From assembly GCA_022478985.1 (NCBI GenBank), contig JAKSZP010009253.1, positions 124,001-188,000 of the forward strand: 64,000 nt of DNA. Reading direction: 5' to 3'. Shown piece after piece: positions 34,160 through 43,788 of the stretch. The position numbers and the translations under genes are program-made. The notes beneath the pieces were generated by a model. That model was not told the DNA's origin and did no database searches. It saw only the letters and a program-made list of their open reading frames with translations. Position 1 is the first letter of the stretch, and each line of letters starts with the position of its first letter. This DNA comes from Massospora cicadina. Its lineage: Eukaryota > Entomophthoromycota > Entomophthoromycetes > Entomophthorales > Entomophthoraceae.

Positions 34160-34761
34160 ACCTGCTCAAAGGATTTCCTGAAGCATACCATTAGAGAGGC
34201 TCAGTGTGGGAGACAGTTCATAAAGGTATAGATCAAAGAAGTCAAACTAGGGGCTTTGGCCAAAGTATAGAGCAAGCTGAATAAATGGTCCAAGCGTGAC
34301 ACAGGGGGTTTCAAGGCATCCGTTATGATGGCAATCAGCGAAGCGGGATCTCCCACTTGTGAGGAAGAGCGCAGAAGGCCTCTAACCCAACGATGGGCGT
34401 CTCCTTCCACAGCATCCAATAAAGCGACCCCTTGTTGGGCATGAGATAACTCAGCGGCATTTTTAAGGGCAATTGCTGAGTGCATCTGCACCTCAGCGAG
34501 GGCGTCAAAAACTTGATTTACTATCTCTTGGGATGGAACACGTGAGCTTTCCTCCAGGCTATTAGGAGGGAGAGGGGTAGTAATCCACTCAGCTCGGCCG
34601 CCCTGAAGTAATTTCTCCAGGGTAGAGCGGATACTACTCCCAAAATCAACAAGTGACCATACAAACAACAAAAAGCAGACTACTGATTGCACGTTCATTT
34701 GATAGAGGTTGACCACTGCAACGCTCACCTTGAAGAGCAGGGTAGAAGTGGCTGAAAACAA
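34160..34761 (-). pseudogene. Element F gag
   Basis: A 186-codon open frame (34761-34201) just downstream of the 5' LTR at 34776. It has 'EGDAHRWVRGLL' and 'LIAIITDALKPP', the helical pattern of a gypsy capsid, and continues through one stop into the protease frame. No zinc knuckle is seen. The start is taken as the first ATG of the open frame. Confidence 0.65.
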
Positions 34762-34775
34762 TGATTAGTCAATTA

Positions 34776-36195
34776 TGTCGTGAAAATGGCAGAAGAAGTT
34801 TAGACTGGACTGCCAGTTGAGATGCGTAAGCACCCAAAAAGCAAGCCAGAATGCCAGAGGCATTGCCGCCTGAATGACATTATATGGAGACGGACATTGG
34901 GAAATTATAAGTCATTGGTGCAATACAATAGTGAAGAGCAACCTGAGGATGAACCAAATTGAGGCCGCCCCAGACCCTGGAGGTCTCGCTACAGGGGGTG
35001 GTACCACATGTATGGTTTTGATAAGGTCACCAATATTGAAGTTAAATCAACTGGGGAGACAAGGGGCGGTTCCTTTTCTGAAGATGGTGGATGTATGGCC
35101 ACAAGATTCCAGTATATTGTTGGTGAAAGTTCATAATGACATGGTTAAATGCCAGAAGTGTCTAGCTCGCTGAATCCAGTTTATGATGGTGGGGCCATAG
35201 TGACCATTAGTACTGGTAGAGCCCATCTGGTATACGGGCTGATGGGCCACCAGGAAAAGCCATCAGGAATGCAGCCAGAAGGATATCAATATAATCAAAA
35301 TCAATAGTTTTTGAGGCAAAATTATATTATAAAGGAAAGTAAAAAATTAACTAACAATTTTCTCAGTGTGATGCAACTGATTAAATAGTGGTCAATTTAT
35401 GCGGGTATAAGCTGGGATTGAGACCCTCAATTTCTACCTAACTGGCGACTTATTTGGGAATGGGGGCAGATAAGACCACTGGGAACCAATATTGGAGAAT
35501 TTGGTGACAGACCAAGTCACTGTTGGTTTGACCTCAAATGCCTGAAACAAGGCTCAACAACATTTATGATGGTTGGCGCGATGGCATTTGGCCCAATGAG
35601 CAGCAGGAATCCCCCAAGGCTACACCACTAGGGGCTGTCCCAATTAATTGGGAACAGGTTTGAGATACCCAACCTGCCCATGCCCGGTCACTGGGCCATT
35701 TGTTTAGTCAAAAGCGTTGCATTGGCGGTAATACCCGATTTTCTGGCAGGGAGCTTTAAACCCTCGTCAATGGTGTCTGATGTTACTACCTGCATGTTAG
35801 GGTCATCCCTGATAATTTTGGGAGGGAGTTAATTTTTTTGATCATGGTATTAGCCAAATTAAAATATTCAGTGATTCCTACTGATAAATCAGTCTTTGTC
35901 CCTTTTTGACTATATGAGATCCAATCATCAGCCATGTTTCCACTTATTTTGGACCAAACGACTTCATTTCAATGAACTTGGTGCAAATTTCCCCGATCAA
36001 ATGTACTAGTTCTGCTGAGGTGAAGGTGGGCATTGGGGAGGATTTTGAAGAGGAAGGGCCATTACCCAACGCCCGTCTACCATGTGGGAGAGGTCACTTT
36101 GAGTGATGAGGGGTACTGCCACCATCTTTGGTGCCTTCTTGCTTGGAAATGGGAGAAGGACCGATCTATGCACAGGGGACGTTCCCTGGGACCCA
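34776..36195 (-). repeat. Element F 5' LTR (right)
   Basis: 1420 bp. Its inner end begins (on plus) TGTCGTGAAAATGG at 34776 and its outer end is CCCA at 36195, matching the left LTR throughout. Confidence 0.88.
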
Positions 36196-36428
36196 GAAAT
36201 CTCCAGCTTGTACATTTTCCTGCCTTGTTAGAAGTTTTTAAATGCAGAAGTGAAAATCTAGCCCAAGCTTAACCAGAAGAGTCGTATTATTTTAGATAAG
36301 CATAGTGAGCTTCCAAATGGTCAATATACCATAAGCCACTGGCTAAAATGGAGGATCTTTTACCAAACCTCTTCCCATAATATGTGCAGGATTTAATTTA
36401 TAGAGCTAACATTCCTCAGAATTCAACA
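36196..36428 (+). repeat. Element H 5' LTR, inner part
   Basis: Matches 43563-43788: 'gtgaaaatctag', 'agcttccaaatggtcaat' versus 'agctttcaaacagtcaat', and the shared end at 'cagaatt'. Its left part is cut off by element F. Confidence 0.8.
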
Positions 36429-36430
36429 AG

Positions 36431-36442
36431 TGGTTCTCACTC
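36431..36442 (+). promoter_or_regulatory. Primer-binding-site-like motif of element H
   Basis: tggttctcactc starts 2 nt after the LTR end and corresponds to tggtgctcacta in elements A and J. Confidence 0.6.
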
Positions 36443-37159
36443 AAAACTGGATACACTCTTGACAGGAACAATACCAGATGTTTTATTCATTAAAAAGGAG
36501 CTAAAGCATACCCTCTTACAAGAGGATGGGGAGGCTTCAATTAACATTTACAAATAGGACAGAAACTTGTTCTATATGGATCCTTAGCCCATTTAAATAC
36601 CAAAATTCTCTTGCTTTCACGCAATATAATTCTCAATTAAGTGGAAGCTCAATTTTTAAAGAAAACCCAGACAGTGAAAAAACTTCTGGTATAAATCCTC
36701 TAACTCAGATTTGCACTTTCACCCATGGAAGATTTAATACATACAAGATATAATTTTTCCTGATTGTCCTGTACGCCATTCTAATGAGAGAAGAAATAAC
36801 GCTTTAACAATTGTAAAATTAGGATACAATGATATTGAACAAACCAAAATTGTACTGTATTGGAAGGATCAGCTAGAGCCCATTAGGTCATAATCAACAA
36901 GGAAGGACTTTGACCCCTACCATTTAAATTAGATGCCATATCTGAAATGAAACAGTCCAAATCAAAGTGCAATAACAAACTCCCCTAGGCATGATCACCC
37001 CAATAATTTAAATTACTTCCAATTTGGCACAACCCGGAGATCCACTTTTTCATCAACTCAAGGTCAAGGTCAATTTTGACTGCAGTTTTACTTTTTTAAG
37101 AAGAGTTAAATCAGCTTCTATTAGCACTAAAGGTTGCCCCATTTTAAAGGATCCTAACT

Positions 37160-37469
37160 TGGCTGCATAGTTACTATCCAGACTGATGCATCACTCATGG
37201 CAGTTCAAGCTGTATTATTTCAGATAAAAAAGAGCGGCAAAGAACAACCTGTTGCCTATGATGATCAAACCTTAAACGTTTATAAGTGAAAGTGTACATT
37301 GGCTGAACAAGAATTTTTGATGGTCAGATATGCTTGCAAGAAATTTTATGTGTACCTTCATGGCACTAACTTCAATGTTGTTGCGAATCATACGTCCCTA
37401 AGATGGCTGAACAACTTGAGGGAGCCAGAGGACCAATTAAGCCGCTGGGCGTTGAAGCTTCAAGCCTAC
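37160..37469 (+). pseudogene. Element H RNase H, first part
   Basis: 'QTDASLMAVQAVLFQ' (about 37174-37220) and 'SGKEQPVAYDDQ' are followed by the open piece 37299-37469 with 'LAEQEFLMVRYACKKF', 'VANHTSLRWLNNLREPEDQL' and 'SRWALKLQAY'. In 'VANHTSLRWL' the catalytic aspartate of A ('IMDHASL') is asparagine. The frame is interrupted after 'QAY' by J and resumes at 41315. Confidence 0.88.
37465..37469. repeat. Target-site duplication of element J
   Basis: cctac at 37465-37469 recurs at 41310-41314. The coding sequence of H reads straight across: 'LKLQAY' then 'NYTIEHC', the usual RNase H continuation. Confidence 0.88.
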
Positions 37470-38037
37470 TGTCAGGATTTACTTGGGTTAGGTGAAAGCC
37501 TTATCCAGGGAAGGGTTGATACCTCTATTCAAAAGGCATAAAGCCTGAATGGCCCAATAAGTTTTAGAATGGGGTTCAAATCTATATTATCAGCAGATAT
37601 ACCAACTTTGGGGTTTTACATAAATTATTCCAAATTCAGGAAAATGTTACAGCCCCATTTCCTGAGTCATGTGAAGAGTGATTTCCACTGATCTGGTATC
37701 AAAGGCTGCAAGATCCAAGTAAGGTTAAAAAGGGTGGTTAATCCAAAAGACCAGGAGAGATCCTACATAATTGGGCCACGATGATCCTTGAGGCACCATG
37801 TCCCCATGCGCCCTATAAAAAGCAACGCATGTTAGTCTCATAAAGTTTTTTTTAGATAGGATTTAATTTTATCTTACTTTATATAAGTTCTTTTTTATTC
37901 TAATGATTAAAGTATCATCCAACGTTGCGCATAGAGCCGCCCCTGTCCTCTTGGCTGACCCTAGCCCCATGAAGTTAGCCCCCTTATTGGTTTTCCCAGA
38001 ATTAGCACCGGTGAGCGCATCTGGTGGAAACACAAAA
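37470..38037 (+). repeat. Element J 5' LTR
   Basis: 568 bp, starting TGTCAGGATTT. It matches 40736-41309 with shared blocks such as 'ttggggttttacataaatta', 'ccatttcctgagtcatgtga' and 'agagccgcccctgt'. A TATA-like box lies in 'ccctataaaa' (37810-37819). Confidence 0.9.
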
Positions 38038-38039
38038 AC

Positions 38040-38055
38040 TGGTGCTCACTACAGG
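38040..38055 (+). promoter_or_regulatory. Primer-binding site of element J
   Basis: tggtgctcactacagg, identical to 6140-6155 in element A, 2 nt after the LTR. Confidence 0.8.
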
Positions 38056-38159
38056 AGGGCTTCCAAGGCGCACCCTGAGGGGTTACCCTCAACCTTAGAC
38101 GATAACCAACCCACAGCAAGCACTCCAAACACTGATATTCTGACCTAATTCATATGGAA

Positions 38160-39110
38160 TGGCCAAGACCAAGTAACAGTGGAGACCAAATTTCCAAAGA
38201 AATCCTTTGAGTGTGTCCCAGAAAAACTTTGTGCACTTCCAAACTCCCAGTCAGCTGAAACCTTTGCTTGACCTATTAAGTACGCTCAAAGAAATTGAAA
38301 AGATGTCATTGAGCAAAAATGCCAGCATCATAAAGAAAAAAGACAAATGAAGGCATTATTTTATTACAGGGATCAAGAATCACGTTTCAAGAGAATGTGG
38401 GATGCTAGGAGAGAAGAAGCTTTTGAAGATATTATCCAGCAGAATAACTATTGGACGCTAGTACCTGTCTATTATGATGAGAGAAAAACGTTCAATTTTC
38501 TCTCAGCTTTGAACAAAATCAAAAAGAAATTGGACAATCTACAACACATAATCTGGTTGAAAAAAGAAAATCAAAATAGTCTGAGTGCTCAAATTTTAAC
38601 AAAAACAATTAAATTTAGTACTAACACTAATATTTATTTAGGTAATAGAAAATAAAATCCTCCGCGCTATGTCAATTCTCACTCTGCTGCTTCAGAGCAG
38701 AAATTGAAATTGAAGTGCATAGCCAATATTAACCAAAAGTACCAAATGACAATTTAGATGTGGCCAGCAAGCATTGGCAACATCAAATTGAAGAAATTAG
38801 GTTAGGTTGAGAATTAGTTTCCAATTGCAACAAAGGCAGCAAACTTCAGGAATTTTTGGTAAGCCTCAAAAACAATTGGTGCAATGATGTAATAAAAACC
38901 CCAGGCAAAATATCTGGGACTTACCTTTGCACCATTTGTGATATGCTAAAAGACTCCTTTCCAGCAAACCTGATGTGTTTTGACTTCAACGGCTCCCCTC
39001 CAGAGATTGGGCCAGATATTACTACAATAAAATACCATGATTACCTGGTTTGCTCTCAGATTAATATAGCGCTAATCCCAACGAAAACGATTATCCTGAA
39101 AAAGTGAAGC
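38160..39110 (+). pseudogene. Element J 5' ORF remnant, unknown
   Basis: The likely first coding region of J. The open pieces are 38347-38655, a charged segment starting 'MKALFYYRDQESRFKRMW', and 38856-39107. The first is predicted helical and basic, which would suit a gag-like protein, but no capsid block or zinc knuckle is recognised. Stops separate the pieces. Confidence 0.4.
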
Positions 39111-39735
39111 TCAAGAAACTGGCTGACATTACCTATGCTAACAATGCCAACCTTTCATCCCACTTTGCATTTCCCTCTCAAACTGTGTCACATGGATTGC
39201 TTTCAGTCACGAGTGAGATTTTTTCACCCCAATTCTGAGATGGTGGCTTAGCGTCACTTGTTGAGGCCTTCCTATCAAACCTTTAAGGGGCAACACCCAC
39301 CATCATTTGGTCATCTTCTAAGCTTGTGGGGTCGCTTGCCTATGCAGCTCACTAACAATGACATTTTCTCCAAACTTTACCTGGATCTATTGGCAGATAA
39401 GGTGATCAAAAGATGCCAGGTTCAGATGGCAAATGAGTTGAACCAGAAGTTTGAAGAGGCTGAAACCCGCATGGCCAAGATGGCACAGGAGGCTTGCAAA
39501 AGGATAGTGCGGTTAGAGGCGGAGTTGGCCTCCAAGTCAGAAGTTATCCTGTAATGGAGGTTGCTAGTTGGCCTGCAGTCATAAATCCAGGGCAAGACTG
39601 ACCAGATTGAAATGCTCAAGATCAACAACTTGCAGCTTAGGCTGGAGTTATCCAACCTCAAGGCGAATTACCTCATAATCAGAAGGAAGCTTGAATCCAG
39701 CCACCTCAAAAGACTAGATTTCTGTAACGGTCAGG
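39110..39735 (+). pseudogene. Element J coiled-coil ORF remnant
   Basis: The piece 39258-39554 ends in a strongly heptad-like stretch, 'EEAETRMAKMAQEACKRIVR' then 'LEAELASKS'. After one stop it continues as 'IEMLKINNLQLRLELSNLK'. The upstream frame 39100-39235 reads 'LKKLADITYANNANLSSHF'. A multimerising gag-like or host-derived protein is possible. Family not recognised. Confidence 0.45.
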
Positions 39736-39841
39736 GTAAAATGATTATTACATTTTGACTTGAGAAATGAAAAATCTGAATCTCAAAACGAAACACTTTT
39801 GGGTTTTTTGAGGTTTATGCGGCGTCCAGCACTGGGCTGTG

Positions 39842-39895
39842 CCCCTCCCGCACTATTCTTAGGCTCTTAGGGCCTAAAGAACAGTGCAGGAGGGG
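39842..39895. repeat. GC-rich imperfect hairpin in element J
   Basis: Arms 39842-39864 and 39872-39895 pair over about 23 bp with two mismatches and one gap around an 8-nt loop. The outer ends are cccctcc and ggagggg. The block is GC-rich in an AT-rich setting. Confidence 0.75.
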
Positions 39896-40289
39896 TTCCC
39901 CGGAAGGGCGACCTTATAAGTTTGAGCCCACATGATTCTAGACTTAGTTCAGAATTTTTCCTCGTTTCCCACTCCTGTGTGGGATTCTCTGGTGGCCTTG
40001 GGGTCACCCTTGCCTTGTCTTATCTGGTATCCCGCAGAAAAATGAATCTTGTATCCTCAACAAAATATTGGGATTTGGCGTTGAGAACCTTGATCTGCCA
40101 AATACCCTGGTTTTTTATGTCTCATTCACGGTGCCCTATGTTATCAGGATTGAATTTGTCCACATGTTTATTTTTGATAATAAATAAAACAAGGCTAAAT
40201 TTGGGGTCAGATCCTCACTTACCTGTGTCTTCTTTTCTCGCTTTTTAAATTTCCCTAAATCTGAGGTTGAATTGGTGAGTATGACAAAT

Positions 40290-40735
40290 AAAAGCGCTTA
40301 CCTTGAGGGAACCTCATATCAGACAATCATTTGGCGTTCATCGCCAAGGCAAGACGGCAGTCAAAAACTGGGATATTTTTGGCCATTACAATTGCTCAGT
40401 CAGCAGCAGATTGTGTATTGAGGAACTTGAAGCCACCTTTGAAGAATAATTCAAGTGCTTTACCACAGAGGCTTATCTCCAAGAACATTCTGCGCTCAAC
40501 CATCAGGGCAACAATTTTTACCAGCAAGATCCCAGCGTCAATCCAATCCTCAGCTCCCCGTTGTCTATAGCTTTACCATTGATGATATTGGGGTGGCCTC
40601 ATTCCACAGCGCTGACATTGCTGACCTGGTCTGCATCAAGCCTGAGGCTCTGTACGCCCCCAAAATTGTATCCTGCATCTACCTTAACTCTCAGGCCACA
40701 ACTTACTCCCCTAGGACAAGGCTTGGAGGGGGCTC
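40290..40735 (+). pseudogene. Element J 3' ORF remnant, unknown
   Basis: Overlapping open pieces in all three plus frames (40331-40570, 40455-40847, 40561-40758). The segment 'YSFTIDDIGVASFHSADIAD' (about 40563-40622) looks protein-like. It ends at the polypurine tract. No match is recognised. Confidence 0.35.
40718..40735 (+). promoter_or_regulatory. Polypurine tract of element J
   Basis: aaggcttggagggggctc lies directly before the 3' LTR. Confidence 0.65.
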
Positions 40736-41309
40736 TATCAGGATTTTCCCTGGGTTAGGTGAAAACCTTGTCCAGGGGAAGGGTCAATACCTCCATTTGA
40801 GGGGCATAAATCCCAAATGGCTCAATAAGTTCAAGGATGTGGATTGAATCTATCTTGTCAGCAGATTTACAAAATTTGGGGTTTTACATAAATTACTCCA
40901 AATTCAGGAAAACGTCACATCCCCATTTCCTGAGTCATGTGAAGAGAGGTTTCCACTGATCTGGTCAAGAGGGTGGTGAGATCCAAGTAAGTTTCAAAAT
41001 GGTGTTCAATCCAGATGACCAGGAGAGATCCTACATGAATGGGGCCACGATGATCCTTGAGGCGCCATGTCCCCATGCACCATATAAAGATCAATGCATG
41101 GTAGTTTAATAAAGTACTTTTTAGTTAGGATTTAATTTAATTAAAACTTATTTTATCTAAGTTCTATTCTATACTAATGAGCAAAGTCTCATTCAACAGT
41201 GCCTAGAGCCGCCCCTGTTCTCTTGGCTGACCCTAACCCCAAGCAGTCAGCCCCCTTATTGGGTTTACCAGCGTTAGCACCAGCAAGCACATCTGGTGGA
41301 AACCCAATA
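40736..41309 (+). repeat. Element J 3' LTR
   Basis: 574 bp. It starts TATCAGG, where the 5' LTR has TGTCAGG. It is flanked on the right by the target duplication cctac. Confidence 0.88.
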
Positions 41310-41314
41310 CCTAC

Positions 41315-42420
41315 AATTACACAATTGAGCATTGCATGATTTAAAGCATCGGAACACTGACTGCCTGCCCCAACTGCCCACTATTGATACACTAAGTTTG
41401 GCCGCTATTGAGTTCTATTAAAAGATGATCAGTGGAGAGTACAAAATTGAGCTCAATTCTATCCAAAAATTTTATTGGATTTAAAAATATATGCAATGAT
41501 TAGAAATGAGACATTTTATAAGATCATTGAAGGAAAAAACCATTATGGAGATGATTATTTTACCAGCTTGTTTTGGTCAAGATTTTACTGGCACACCATA
41601 TCTATTGACATTTTCAGACCTCTTCCAACAAGCACTTTATAGCCAAGTACATTATTGTAACTAGTGACCACTTGACTAAATGAGTCAAAGCTAATGCTAT
41701 TTGGGAAGCAAAAGTAGCACCTACAGCCAAGTTTGTCCTTGAAAAGATCCTCCACAAGCATGGGTGTCCCCAGATTATCCTTACAGACAATGGAGCAAAT
41801 TTCACCGCCCATGTCATCGCCAAGCTCAACCAATCAATGAGAGTACAAGGCATGCTTTCTGCTACCTATCATCTTACAACCATAGTATGGTTGAGTGAGC
41901 AAAATGGGACGTTGGTAATATCATCAGGAAACTATCATCAAAAAACTATCTAAACGGAGTACCCACCTGAGTTTAGAAGTGTTTTCATACAACATCTCTT
42001 AATATACAGCTAACGGTACATCATCTTTTCAGTTATTATATGGAAAACATCTGGCCATACCATTGTTACTGTATTTAGTCCTAAAAAGGTTTTGGCAATA
42101 ATAACTATCCACGTTATGTTGAAAAACTTACAGATACTAATAAAAACAAGCTCAAGACTTTGATAACAGTTTTCCATGAAAAAGGACCAACAAAAAAGGA
42201 TATAGAAAATCGCTGTAAATTGACATTTTTGGAGTAGGCGATGAAGTTTTATTTTACAACTTCCAAAGATTGAGCAGTTTATGAAAGTTAGATTGCATCT
42301 GGAGTGCCCCATTAAAATAATTAAGAAGACATCACAATTCATATATACAATCAAGGATGTTAAAACTGGCCATGTATACAAACATGTCCATGCAGAATTT
42401 TAAAAGAAGGGTCAATAAGT
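41315..42420 (+). pseudogene. Element H RNase H end and integrase remnant
   Basis: The RNase H frame resumes with 'NYTIEHC'. Integrase follows. The first aspartate lies in 'ISIDIF' (about 41600) and the second in 'IILTDNGANFTAHVIAKLNQ' (about 41775-41834), which is intact; 'KHGCPQ' precedes it. The stretch after it, near 41880-41930, corresponds to the glutamate block but its glutamate codon is uncertain. A GPY/F-like segment may lie near 42230-42330. Multiple stops. Confidence 0.82.
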
Positions 42421-42732
42421 AAGCCAATTAAGAAAACATTATATAGTAATAGCATTGCAAAATAAAAAAAAGATAAATCATACAGTACAATAAAATACAA
42501 TAAAATGATAAAAATAAATAAAAAATAAAAAAATATGTATATAAAATAATTAAATAATATTATAGTTCACATTTGGGGGGAGGAGATTTGACTCCAAATA
42601 CATCAGCAATTAGGGCTGATATTAAGGCTAGGCATTTGGCTTTATATCTATTGGCAATTCAGGCCAAAACCAAAGTTGAATGACAACAATCAATGAAGGC
42701 TAATTGGGAATCTTATGGCTTATGTTTAAGTC

Positions 42733-42743
42733 AAGGGGGGGAA
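42733..42743 (+). promoter_or_regulatory. Polypurine tract of element H
   Basis: aagggggggaa directly precedes TGTCAGATAC at 42744. Confidence 0.82.
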
Positions 42744-43788
42744 TGTCAGATACTAGTTGTTGACTCAAAAATAAACCCTTTAATAACTCATCAACTCTGG
42801 CCAATTACCCTTACAGCAATTTGAATCAATTACCCTTACATCAACTTAGGCCGATTACTCTAACAGCAATTAGGCCAATTACTCTTACAACAAACTTGAG
42901 TATTAGTCCTGATTAACTGTGCGCAATATCATCTATATCTTCAAGAAATCGTCCTGGGATCAATTCCTAAACCACTCTAAAAATCGATGGACCAATAACA
43001 ACATTAAAATTTTGCCCTCAAAATATTGCAATCAGTTTTCTGCCCTATGGCGAATTTTGTATGTTAATACTTTTTATCAGCATGTAACACTTGTACATGG
43101 ACAGCCCAAATGGGAGTACCTATTGCTATTAAGAGGCCTGCTGACATCCCATTTAGGTGTTATCATTAACTTCAAATTGATGTCAAATTTCTTAGAACTC
43201 ATATTTCATCAGCTGTATGATGAAACTCAGATAAAGCTGCCTTTGGGAAAAACTTGTACATTCATGTTGCAATTCTTATATCTGAAACCTTCCCTATTCT
43301 GAGAGCATTTTGCCACCAATAGTCTTAGTAATAGATCATGATCATATCAGATTAAGGGCCAAACTAAGGTGAAAACAATTTTGCAAAAGTTGCATGCTTG
43401 AATTGTGTCCAGGAGATTCCCTAGAGTTATAAATACTGGCACCTGGCCTAATGAAATTACTATCCAATAATATCTCTTTATAAGAATATATTTTCTTAAC
43501 TCTTTTTTACCTGGTTTATATCAGAGTCTGTTCTTAAAGAGTGTTGACAAGCTGTTAAGTCAGAAATTCCATCGTGTACCTTTGCTTTTAAATAGAAGTT
43601 CCCAAATTTAGTGTGAAAATCTAGCTCAAGATTGACCAGAAGACTTATATCAATCTAGATAAGCCTAGTGAGCTTTCAAACAGTCAATTTACCTTAAGAA
43701 ACTGGCTAAAATTGAGGATCTTTTGAATAAACCTTTTACTATATGAACAAGATTTATTTTCAAGCAAGCAATCCTTCAGAATTTAATA
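42744..43788 (+). repeat. Element H 3' LTR
   Basis: About 1045 bp, starting TGTCAGATAC. Its last 225 bp match the remaining 5' LTR. It contains a small tandem array near its 5' end. Confidence 0.75.
42795..42900. repeat. Degenerate tandem array in element H LTR
   Basis: Four units of about 24-28 bp with the core 'caattacccttacagcaa', 'caattacccttacatcaa', 'cgattactctaacagcaa' and 'caattactcttacaacaa'. Position near the LTR start suggests U3. Confidence 0.8.

Larger units (their letters stand above)
28338..36195 (-). mobile_element. Chromodomain Ty3/gypsy element F
   Basis: A minus-strand LTR retrotransposon with LTRs of about 1.42 kb (28338-29763 and 34776-36195). Order on the minus strand: gag, protease, reverse transcriptase, RNase H, integrase, chromodomain, as in chromoviruses. 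Its right end lies in the 5' LTR of element H. A matching left target duplication was not found (atcta on the left, gaaat on the right), so the left flank may be rearranged. A solo A-type LTR is nested at 32766-33318. All genes are broken. Confidence 0.88.
37470..41309 (+). mobile_element. Element J: LTR element without reverse transcriptase
   Basis: A 3.84-kb insertion with direct terminal repeats of about 570 bp (37470-38037 and 40736-41309), a primer-binding site identical to that of element A, a polypurine tract and a perfect 5-bp target duplication. The 2.7-kb inside has several broken frames, including a coiled-coil segment, but no protease, reverse transcriptase, RNase H or integrase motif. 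It is therefore a non-autonomous LTR element that presumably used the enzymes of another, perhaps A. Confidence 0.85.
36196..43788 (+). mobile_element. Gypsy element H, internally deleted, holding element J
   Basis: Plus strand. It has the inner part of a 5' LTR (36196-36428), a primer-binding-site-like motif, RNase H, integrase, a polypurine tract and a complete 3' LTR (42744-43788). Only about 0.75 kb separates the 5' LTR from RNase H, so gag, protease and most of reverse transcriptase are deleted. Element J sits inside RNase H with a perfect target duplication. Element F occupies the 5' LTR. The polypurine tract and LTR start resemble those of A. Confidence 0.8.

Noticed and set aside
39258..39735. 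The coiled-coil ORF as a host gene
   Set aside because: It lies between the two LTRs of J and inside its target duplication, so it belongs to J whatever its origin.
42795..42900. CRISPR array
   Set aside because: Units are directly adjacent and degenerate, with no unique spacers, and the context is a eukaryotic LTR.
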